This document shows, in pieces, positions 1-5,976 of a stretch of DNA of 6,801 nucleotides. Within the stretch, counting starts at the first letter, position 1. Every line of letters begins with the position of its first letter. The stretch is from Acidobacteriota bacterium (GTDB lineage Bacteria > Acidobacteriota > Terriglobia > UBA7540): contig JAJYJL010000448.1 in the NCBI GenBank assembly GCA_021789565.1, positions 1 to 6,801 of the forward strand, in the 5' to 3' direction. The notes beneath the pieces were generated by a model. The model saw nothing but the letters and a program-made list of their open reading frames with translations. It had not been told where the DNA came from and made no database searches. Made by a program: the position numbers and the translations under genes.

Positions 1-2002
1 TGTCGATTTTCTTGATGCCGCGGGACCACAGGTAAGGAGAAACGATTTCTTCCCCCGGGTTCCAACGTCCGATGTCCGGCCCAAAATGTTCCTTCCCACC
101 AGCATCGACAAGCAGGGTAGTACCGTCAGGCAGTACGCCGAAGATCGCATCACCCCTGCCGCAATCAAGAGCTGTTACCTCTAGCTTCCGTCTCGGGATT
201 TGGGGTGGGAATGGGTATGAAACCACCAGAACAGCGAATGTTATGAACAAGCAGCCGGAGACCACCAATACAAACCACCCACGGCCTAGGGTCACTGCAA
301 TGGCGATTACCGCCGCTGCAAAGCCCAAAGCCACCCACAAAGGCGGTCCTGGAACCCGATATGACATCCATAAAGGCTCGCCTCGGTACTCGGTCAATGT
401 CAGAAGAATAGTTGTGACCCAGAACAACAATCTTCCCGGGAGCATGGCTAGCATTGGCACTGTTGCGGCGAGCACGACAGTAGGCACGGCCAGAGCGATC
501 AGCAATGTCATTAGAGGGAACGCCAGCGTGTTTAATCCAATTCCGACGATCGCAATTCGGTGAAAAGTCTCCGCCATGGGCATCAACAGCCCAATCTGAA
601 TAATCGCGGAGAACAGCACCAGATCTGCCACCCAAAAGACGATTCGGAAGGGCAATGTTATGGCGTGCTCACAAATAGCAGGATGCCGCTCCATGAAGGA
701 AAACGTCCCCTTCAGCCAGCCGATCAGCATGCGAACTTCCACCCGGAATTGAGCATGGCGCGGAATTAAATTGATATCTCGGTCCAGATCTTTCAAGCGC
801 AGCAGAGCGTTCCGATAAGGAATTGTTGTGCGCTGAAGGACCGGAAGCGCCAGCCCGGCAATCATCAGGGCTGCCGAAAAAGAAAGCTCGAAGCCAGCCT
901 CAAAAAGCCAGGCAGGTCTGTGAAAGAGCAGTATCAGCGCAGATAGTCCAACCGCGTTTAACGCCGACCGGTCACGGTAGAGGTAACGGCCCACTAAGTA
1001 AGCCGCAATCATCAGAGAGGCGCGCAGTGTAGGCGCTCGCTGCTCGACCAGCAACGAATATGTCCCAAGAAAAATCAGGAGCCATCCCGCTCTCCAGGAT
1101 TCTCCGACACGCAGGAGATATAAGAAAAAAAGAAGCACAGACGCCAGCAGCCCCACATGCAAACCTGAAATTACCAACAGGTGATACAACCCCGACTGAC
1201 GGAAGTTTTCCACGGTGTCCGAGTCGAGCGATGAACGGTCTCCCAAAAGCACAGCTTTCAGCACAGCCCCAACACGTCCTTCAGGCGACCAGGAAGGGTA
1301 CAAGCGGTCGATTCCGCGCAGGAGGCTCGACCGGACAGCCTCAACAAGCATTGAGAAACGGGATACCTGTGACACCGAGAGTTTCTGAACCAATAACGGG
1401 TTTCTGATCTTGCCTTCCCACGAAATGTCATTGATCGCTTCCAGCCACCAGCGAAAATCAAAACTTCCCGGGTTTTGATAAACATATGGCTTTTCAAACC
1501 GAACAGGGGCTCGAACCAGGTCACCGTATCGAAGGTTGAGGTTCTCGGCAGCCGCCCAACTTTGGCCATTGGCAGGAGTGAATAAGCGGACCTGGATTTG
1601 GCCCCGCACATGCCGCCATTTTCCATCGCACTGAATCTTTCTGCACTCAAGATCAAACCTAAAACTGTTACGTCCGCGAATCGGACTACTGGCAATCACT
1701 CCTTCCGTGACCACATCCTTATTCAGGTTCGACCCCCAGGCGGCAAGGTTATGCACATCATTGGGAAGAAAACGGTATTGAAAAGCGGCGCCGGCCGCCA
1801 TACCCGCAAAAACAAAACCCGCAAGTGCCAGGGTCGCAGAGGCAATAATCCAATCTCGACAAAGAGAAAACAGCCCAAGCAGAAGGCAGCCGGAAGCAGT
1901 TGCAAGCAGCAAGGAGATATCGTCGAAGCCGGGGGTAAGCGCGTGCGCCGTCAGCACGCCGAGAGCGAAACAAGCTGCCAAAATCAACAAAGGATTCTTC
2001 AT
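1..2002 (-). CDS. comEC: ComEC/Rec2-family DNA uptake channel protein, 3' end cut off by the window
   Basis: ComEC forms the inner-membrane channel that takes single-stranded DNA into the cell during natural transformation. I translated the minus strand from the ATG at 2002-2000: the frame stays open for 667 codons to the left edge, so the gene is intact here but lacks its C-terminus. Three hydrophobic segments lie at about residues 5-26, 29-48 and 51-70. A soluble OB-like region (DUF4131 position) follows at about 95-200. The competence domain starts near 260 and carries the hallmark HLLVISGLHVG (274-284), an APTLRAS motif (323-329) and GFELSF (370-375; the usual form is GFQLSF). A hydrophilic insert spans about 388-448, followed by more membrane segments. 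The metallo-beta-lactamase-like domain opens with LDCGRGD (612-618; usual LDVGQGD) and LLVDAGG (630-636); its HxHxDH motif would lie beyond the edge. The start overlaps the stop of the preceding methyltransferase gene (TGATG). No good Shine-Dalgarno is close, so translation is probably coupled. Identity is certain from the motifs; activity in transformation is inferred from the family. Confidence 0.95.
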   Translation of the reverse strand, partial: MKNPLLILAACFALGVLTAHALTPGFDDISLLLATASGCLLLGLFSLCRDWIIASATLALAGFVFAGMAAGAAFQYRFLPNDVHNLAAWGSNLNKDVVTEGVIASSPIRGRNSFRFDLECRKIQCDGKWRHVRGQIQVRLFTPANGQSWAAAENLNLRYGDLVRAPVRFEKPYVYQNPGSFDFRWWLEAINDISWEGKIRNPLLVQKLSVSQVSRFSMLVEAVRSSLLRGIDRLYPSWSPEGRVGAVLKAVLLGDRSSLDSDTVENFRQSGLYHLLVISGLHVGLLASVLLFFLYLLRVGESWRAGWLLIFLGTYSLLVEQRAPTLRASLMIAAYLVGRYLYRDRSALNAVGLSALILLFHRPAWLFEAGFELSFSAALMIAGLALPVLQRTTIPYRNALLRLKDLDRDINLIPRHAQFRVEVRMLIGWLKGTFSFMERHPAICEHAITLPFRIVFWVADLVLFSAIIQIGLLMPMAETFHRIAIVGIGLNTLAFPLMTLLIALAVPTVVLAATVPMLAMLPGRLLFWVTTILLTLTEYRGEPLWMSYRVPGPPLWVALGFAAAVIAIAVTLGRGWFVLVVSGCLFITFAVLVVSYPFPPQIPRRKLEVTALDCGRGDAIFGVLPDGTTLLVDAGGKEHFGPDIGRWNPGEEIVSPYLWSRGIKKID

Positions 2003-2004
2003 CA
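2000..2004 (-). promoter_or_regulatory. TGATG stop/start overlap coupling rlmD to comEC
   Basis: On the minus strand the TGA stop of the methyltransferase gene (2004-2002) shares its last base with the comEC ATG (2002-2000). The nearest AGGA is about 14 bases upstream of the ATG, too far for efficient independent initiation. Terminating ribosomes therefore probably restart here, keeping comEC synthesis proportional to the upstream gene. Confidence 0.75.
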
Positions 2005-3279
2005 GGCAGCATGGTCCTGACGGACAAGACGTGCAAGGCATTCGATGTGATAGGTGTGCGGGAAGCAGTCGAAAATCTCAACCCCCTCCAGACAATAGTT
2101 CCTGCCGAGCAGGTAGGCCAGATCGCGCGCCCATGTGGGCGGGTGGCACGCAACATAATGAACACGACGGGGCTGCAAATCAACCAGATATTTCAGAGTG
2201 GATTTCTCGGCACCACAGCGGGGAGGATCAAGGACCCCCAGGTCCGGCTGTATCTGTGCGAAGCGGCGAAGGAAATCAGACGCCGGTTGTCCAACTGCCC
2301 GCACATGTTCCAACGCGTGGTTTGCGGCGTTTGCTTTCAAATCGCGCGCAGCTGCCGGATGCGATTCCACGCCGATCACCTGCCGGAAGCGCCGGGCGAG
2401 CGGCAGGGTGAATAGACCCACGCCCGCATATAGATCAAGCGCGAGATCTCCGGGTGCTGTTTCGGTTGCCGCGGCTGCTAATTCCGGAAGAAGATAACGC
2501 GAGTATTGAAAAAACGCCCCGGCGCTAATCCGAAACTTAAACTCCCCAACGCGATAAATGAAGTCGCGTTGTCCGAACACCCGGGTGTCCCGTCTTTCAT
2601 GAAAGGCCACAGCAACCACGGCATTCACTTGCATCATCAAGTCCTCTGCCAGCCGTCCAGGTTCATCCGCCTCTGGACTTCCGTAAAGAGAGATTCGCAC
2701 CCGTTCGTCTTGATCGTCAGCGTACAAGTCAACTTCCCAGCAGCCACGCAACCTGCCCAGCAGATGCGGTTTCCGAAGCTGCACGAGAACCTGGTTCAGG
2801 CGAGGAGAAAGAATCATGCATTCTTCAATCGGAACAAGCTGGTGAGATTCGCCCTGAAAGAAACCCAACGCAACTTCGCCGGATGTATTGGCGGCGACTT
2901 TCAACTGGGCCTGGTTGCGGTAATTCCAGGGGTCTGCCTGGTGGATTCTGATCTCGCGGTCCCAGGTGATTTTTCCAATCCGCAGCAACGTCTCCCGGAC
3001 AATCTGCGACTTCCATTGCAACTGATGCGCGATATCAAGATGCTGATAATGACACCCGCCGCATTGGCCGAAGTAGCGGCAAGGTGGGCTGATGCGCTTG
3101 GGCGCCGCCTCCAGAATACGCAGAGGTCTGGCATGAACAACGCCTTTGGCAACGCGTACGGTTTCAACTTCCAGACGCTCGCCCGGCAGCGCGCGCGGAA
3201 CCAGCACCGTACGTCCCTCTGCGTGGCCAAGCGCTTCGCCGCCGTAAACGAGTTTTTGGGGGCAAATTTCAAACGGCAC
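2002..3279 (-). CDS. rlmD: 23S rRNA (uracil-C5)-methyltransferase, RlmD/TrmA family
   Basis: This is a SAM-dependent enzyme that makes 5-methyluridine in RNA, most likely 23S rRNA; the 425-residue length is normal. Residues 1-55 form a TRAM RNA-binding domain. Four cysteines suited to a [4Fe-4S] cluster sit at C67, C73, C76 and C154. The Rossmann domain has SAM motif I LDLYAGVGLF (281-290), a FFQYS loop (256-260) and DPPR (351-354). The catalytic nucleophile is C378 in YVACHPPTWARD, where most relatives have CNP rather than CHP. The general base is E413 near the C-terminus (HTYHIEC). The start is GTG at 3279-3277: an in-frame TGA stands two codons upstream and AGGGG lies 6 bases before it, so no longer start is possible. 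It lies 75 bases after the unknown gene and its stop overlaps the comEC start by one base. RlmD (E. coli U1939 enzyme), RlmC and dual-site RlmCD cannot be separated by eye, so the symbol names the family rather than a proven target. Confidence 0.9.
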   Translation of the reverse strand: MPFEICPQKLVYGGEALGHAEGRTVLVPRALPGERLEVETVRVAKGVVHARPLRILEAAPKRISPPCRYFGQCGGCHYQHLDIAHQLQWKSQIVRETLLRIGKITWDREIRIHQADPWNYRNQAQLKVAANTSGEVALGFFQGESHQLVPIEECMILSPRLNQVLVQLRKPHLLGRLRGCWEVDLYADDQDERVRISLYGSPEADEPGRLAEDLMMQVNAVVAVAFHERRDTRVFGQRDFIYRVGEFKFRISAGAFFQYSRYLLPELAAAATETAPGDLALDLYAGVGLFTLPLARRFRQVIGVESHPAAARDLKANAANHALEHVRAVGQPASDFLRRFAQIQPDLGVLDPPRCGAEKSTLKYLVDLQPRRVHYVACHPPTWARDLAYLLGRNYCLEGVEIFDCFPHTYHIECLARLVRQDHAA

Positions 3280-3292
3280 AGATCACCCCTTT
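3280..3292 (-). promoter_or_regulatory. Shine-Dalgarno and in-frame stop that fix the GTG start of the methyltransferase gene
   Basis: The minus strand reads AAAGGGG (3292-3286), then TGATCT, then the GTG start. AGGGG matches the anti-Shine-Dalgarno core at a spacing of 6 bases. TGA (3285-3283) is in frame with the gene, so translation of this frame cannot begin further upstream. It is the strongest ribosome binding site among the starts in this window, which suggests this gene is translated independently of the gene before it. Confidence 0.75.
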
Positions 3293-3354
3293 GACGTTGA
3301 CCAGACAGACCATGCGGCAGCCACAAAGCCAGCACATTGAGGCTCCACGCGCAC

Positions 3355-4062
3355 TTACATATAAAACAAACTCAGCCGGGGAAGATTGTAATGCTCAAAG
3401 AGGCCCTTTTTGATGAATCGTCTCTCCAGCGACTCCGCCTCTCCCCTGCCCATATTTCTGCGGTAAGGAGCCATCGCACGGTCCATTTCGGTTCGCAAAT
3501 CAGTCAGCAGTTCGACGGACGCAGCACGCGTGAGAGAAGCCGAAAGCTTGTCTTCAAGGACCGTCAACTGCCGCTCAAGACTTTCGGGATCTGCGTCCCA
3601 ATCAGTATCACTCGCAATAATTGCCGACAGTGTTTTTGCCGCGTCGCTGAAATCCTGGGCCAAAACGCTTTGTCCCTCGGCTACCTGGAACTTCGAGGCC
3701 TGGTCGAGTATCTCGGCGTTGCGCTTGAGAAAATCGATTGCGTCGCTCCTTGCAAAAACCGGTTCATCCTTACCCATTCCCCCCCGGCCGGCCCCAGCCT
3801 TAACATTGCCTGCCTCTTCTGCAGCGCGCAATACCTCCTGCGAACAGTAGGTAAGACTGTTGACCTTCCGAAACCGCTGCGGCCGCTTGTGGTACTTCTC
3901 AAACGTGCGTTCAATCCCAGCCAGGACGGCTTCCACCGGAATTCCGGCTTCTTTCCAAGATTCGATGAGCGCCCAGTCCAGAGTGGAAAGCAAAGCCGTA
4001 CTTCCCCGTGCCCGCTGAAAGCACTCTTCGATTTCGGTGAAGTAATTAAAGTAATTATCCAA
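3355..4062 (-). CDS. Conserved-looking protein of unknown function, mostly helical, between coaX and rlmD
   Basis: I do not recognise a named family. The 235-residue product is soluble, with no signal peptide or membrane segment. Three parts are visible. Residues 1-80 form a compact helical unit with aromatic and Trp anchors (YFNYFTEIEE, then LDWALIESWKEAGIP at 29-42 and VLAGIERTFEKY), loosely reminiscent of winged-helix or DnaD-like replication modules. A Gly/Ala/Arg-rich linker covers 86-97. An acidic, Leu/Ala-rich helical part at 105-220 could form a coiled coil or helical bundle. The protein ends in LPRLSLFYM, which looks like a conserved tail. The start is TTG at 4062-4060, two bases after the coaX stop, with no clear Shine-Dalgarno, so translational coupling to coaX is likely; the next methionine is residue 96, inside the linker. 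I recall similar proteins in Acidobacteriota but could not check. The plus strand is also open over most of this region. I prefer the minus strand because it fits the operon spacing and gives a sensible amphipathic composition. Confidence 0.8.
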   Translation of the reverse strand: MDNYFNYFTEIEECFQRARGSTALLSTLDWALIESWKEAGIPVEAVLAGIERTFEKYHKRPQRFRKVNSLTYCSQEVLRAAEEAGNVKAGAGRGGMGKDEPVFARSDAIDFLKRNAEILDQASKFQVAEGQSVLAQDFSDAAKTLSAIIASDTDWDADPESLERQLTVLEDKLSASLTRAASVELLTDLRTEMDRAMAPYRRNMGRGEAESLERRFIKKGLFEHYNLPRLSLFYM

Positions 4063-4064
4063 TG

Positions 4065-4847
4065 CTATTTGCGATGAGCGGCGGAGAGATTCCGTTCGTA
4101 GATGATCCGCAACCCTTCAAGAGTAAGGAATGGATCCACCGGAGGCTTGTGCTTCAATGCAGAAGCAATAAACGCCGCCTGCCCCCCGGTGGCTATTACT
4201 CGTGTTTTGGGACCCAGCACGGTCCCCATGCGGTCGAGAACTCCATCCACCAGCCCAACAGACCCGTAGAATAGTCCTGCCTGCATGCTGGAAACCGTGT
4301 TGGTTCCGATAATTTTTTCGGGCTCTCGAATCTCGACGCGCGGCAGACGGGCTGCGCGCGTGAACAGAGCCTCCGCCGAAATACCGATCCCCGGCGCAAT
4401 CACGCCTCCCAGATATTCGCCTTTTTCAGAGACGGCATCGAACGTGATGGCTGTGCCAAAATCCACGACGATGCAGGGACCGCCGTATTTTTCAAATGCC
4501 GCAACACTGTCCGCAATCCGGTCCGCTCCCACTTCCAGAGGATTATCGTAGTGGATAGCCATTCCGGTCCGCATCCCCGGGCCGAGGAAATAAGGTTTGA
4601 GATGGAAGTAGCGTTCAGCCATCTCCTGAATAACAGGATTAAGCGTTGGCACCACGCTGGACACCATCATGGCCTTAATCTCGCCAGGCTGGATTCCACC
4701 CAGAGTGAAAAGATTCCGGCTGAGGATGCCATACTCGTCGGCGGTCTGCTCGCGATTAGTGGACAGGCGCCACTGCGCGCATAACGTCCGCTCTTTGAAA
4801 ACTCCCAAACTCGTGTTTGTATTGCCAACGTCAATCACCAGAAGCAT
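4065..4847 (-). CDS. coaX: Type III pantothenate kinase (CoaX)
   Basis: CoaX phosphorylates pantothenate to 4'-phosphopantothenate, the first committed step of coenzyme A synthesis, in the cytoplasm. At 260 residues it has the usual length and the ASKHA-fold motifs in order: the phosphate loop DVGNTNT (6-12), GADR at 107-110 with the catalytic aspartate D109, DFGTA (129-133), GGVIAPG (147-153), a GTNT segment (181-184) and ATGG (219-222) in the nucleotide site. Type III enzymes typically need a monovalent cation and resist feedback by CoA. The ATG at 4847-4845 has AGGA five bases upstream. The gene follows birA by 53 bases and is followed after 2 bases by the unknown gene. A birA-coaX pair is common in bacteria, so the context supports the call. 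All key residues appear intact. Confidence 0.97.
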   Translation of the reverse strand: MLLVIDVGNTNTSLGVFKERTLCAQWRLSTNREQTADEYGILSRNLFTLGGIQPGEIKAMMVSSVVPTLNPVIQEMAERYFHLKPYFLGPGMRTGMAIHYDNPLEVGADRIADSVAAFEKYGGPCIVVDFGTAITFDAVSEKGEYLGGVIAPGIGISAEALFTRAARLPRVEIREPEKIIGTNTVSSMQAGLFYGSVGLVDGVLDRMGTVLGPKTRVIATGGQAAFIASALKHKPPVDPFLTLEGLRIIYERNLSAAHRK

Positions 4848-4856
4848 CGTGTTCCT
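4848..4856 (-). promoter_or_regulatory. Ribosome binding site of coaX
   Basis: The minus strand reads AGGA (4856-4853) followed by five bases and the ATG. The motif and spacing support the assigned start, which also places the phosphate loop at the usual distance from the N-terminus. No convincing -35/-10 pair was seen in the 53-base gap between birA and coaX. Confidence 0.65.
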
Positions 4857-4900
4857 GCACTGTAAGAATCATTCTGGATCGAACGGGCGTGGACCCGCTT

Positions 4901-5893
4901 TTATCTCACTTCGGTAATTTCCCCTGCCACCAGCAACTCCTGCCGGCCATCGTCACGAAGGATTTTCAGAGCACCGCTCACATCCAGACCTGCGGTAGTT
5001 CCGGAGTAGTCGTTCCCGCCGGCCTTCACGCGGACCTGCTTTCCCTCAGCGTAACTCGATGCCGCCGACCACTCCTTGACAATCGCTGCATTCCCTTTCT
5101 TCAAAAGCATATGATAGTAACGTTCCACATTGCGAAGCAATTCGGCAAGAATATGAAGCCTGGAATATTGCCGGCCGCCTTCGAGCGCAAGAGACGTTGC
5201 GATCGCCCGAAGATCCTCCGGCATGGAATTGTGATTCACGTTGATCCCAATACCCAGTACCACCATGTGAAGTTGATCGACTTCTGCCTTCATTTCTGTG
5301 AGAATGCCGCAGACTTTTTTGCCGTTAACAAGCAAGTCGTTGGGCCAGCGGATATCCACGCTAAGCCCCGTGGCCGAACGGACTGCGTTGTGGGCGGCGA
5401 CGCCAGCCAGCAGAGTCAGTATGGGCGCAGCCATCGGTGAGAGCGGCGGACGCAAAATAATGGAAGTATAGATGCCACTCGACCTTTCAGAATACCAGTT
5501 CCGCCCCAGCCGGCCTCGCCCCGCAGTCTGTTCTTCTGCTATGACGACCGTCCCGTGGGGACCGCTCTCAGCGTCCAGTTGCAGCGCCACGCTATTGGTC
5601 GATTCGGTGCGAAAGAAATGGATGACCTTGTGCCCAATTTCAGCGTGCGGGAGTTCGGCCCGGACCAGGCTGGGAACCAGAATGTCCGGCAGCTTCTCAA
5701 GCTGATAACCGTGTCTTGGATGTCCCTTGATCGCCACACCCAGCGCCCGCAATTTTTCAATCCACTCCCAGACCGTGGACCTGGAAACTCCAATCTCAGA
5801 GGCGATCTTCGGCCCGGGCACCACCACTGTCGCATTCTTCACCAGCAAGTGGACCAGACGATCGACGTTGTGGTCTGTTACTGTGGTGGTCAT
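4901..5893 (-). CDS. birA: Bifunctional biotin--[acetyl-CoA-carboxylase] ligase and putative biotin repressor (BirA)
   Basis: BirA activates biotin with ATP and attaches it to the carboxyl-carrier lysine of acetyl-CoA carboxylase and related enzymes. The 330-residue length fits the two-function class. An N-terminal winged helix-turn-helix (about 8-66; recognition region near VSRSTVWEWIEKL) suggests it also represses biotin genes. The ligase core has TESTN (96-100), the adenylate-binding loop GRGRLGR (125-131), RWPND (182-186) and the catalytic lysine K193 in KVCGIL (193-198), then GIGINVN (214-220). The SH3-like C-terminal domain covers about 280-330. The start is ATG at 5893-5891; the nearest purine-rich stretch (GAGG) is 13 bases away, so initiation looks weak. 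It lies between nadC and coaX. No biotin synthesis genes are in the window, so a repressor role is inferred from the domain alone. Confidence 0.96.
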   Translation of the reverse strand: MTTTVTDHNVDRLVHLLVKNATVVVPGPKIASEIGVSRSTVWEWIEKLRALGVAIKGHPRHGYQLEKLPDILVPSLVRAELPHAEIGHKVIHFFRTESTNSVALQLDAESGPHGTVVIAEEQTAGRGRLGRNWYSERSSGIYTSIILRPPLSPMAAPILTLLAGVAAHNAVRSATGLSVDIRWPNDLLVNGKKVCGILTEMKAEVDQLHMVVLGIGINVNHNSMPEDLRAIATSLALEGGRQYSRLHILAELLRNVERYYHMLLKKGNAAIVKEWSAASSYAEGKQVRVKAGGNDYSGTTAGLDVSGALKILRDDGRQELLVAGEITEVR

Positions 5894-5953
5894 GCGTGCA
5901 GGAAAACCTCAGAGTTTCCAACGGGCCGCTTTACAGGCTAAAGGAACAACATA

Positions 5954-5975
5954 CGGATTTCCAGTTCGAAATCCG
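5954..5975 (-). repeat. Perfect 8-base inverted repeat just after the nadC stop; possible RNA hairpin
   Basis: CGGATTTC (5954-5961) and GAAATCCG (5968-5975) are exact inverted copies separated by six bases. On the transcribed strand the stem begins one base after the nadC TAA stop (5979-5977). The sequence after it is U-rich but interrupted (TATGTTGTTCCTTT), so it is a poor match to a strong intrinsic terminator. It may be a weak terminator, an attenuating or mRNA-stabilising hairpin, or a dyad operator ahead of birA. The repeat is seen directly; its function is not. Confidence 0.5.
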
Positions 5976-5976
5976 G

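Noticed and set aside
165..2183. Several short minus-strand open frames in this region, suggesting a frameshifted or decayed gene
   Set aside because: Reading the frame from the ATG at 2002 codon by codon gives an uninterrupted ComEC protein to the window edge. The short frames are out-of-frame shadows, not fragments of a broken gene.
2506..3294. Plus-strand open frame of 262 codons
   Set aside because: It lies opposite the methyltransferase gene, which has every family motif. The plus-strand product has no recognisable domain, so it is an antisense shadow.
3280..3354. Possible promoter or small gene in the gap before the methyltransferase gene
   Set aside because: Apart from the ribosome binding site no convincing promoter, hairpin or short coding frame was found.
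3337..4077. Plus-strand open frame of 246 codons opposite the unknown gene
   Set aside because: It is the most serious competitor because the minus-strand gene is itself unrecognised. The minus frame fits the 2-base junction with coaX and has an ordinary soluble helical composition; the plus product is rich in scattered Cys, Arg and Pro with no domain pattern.
4848..4900. Possible terminator or promoter in the birA-coaX gap
   Set aside because: Only a GC-rich 4-base dyad without a following U-run is present, and no -35/-10 pair at proper spacing was seen.
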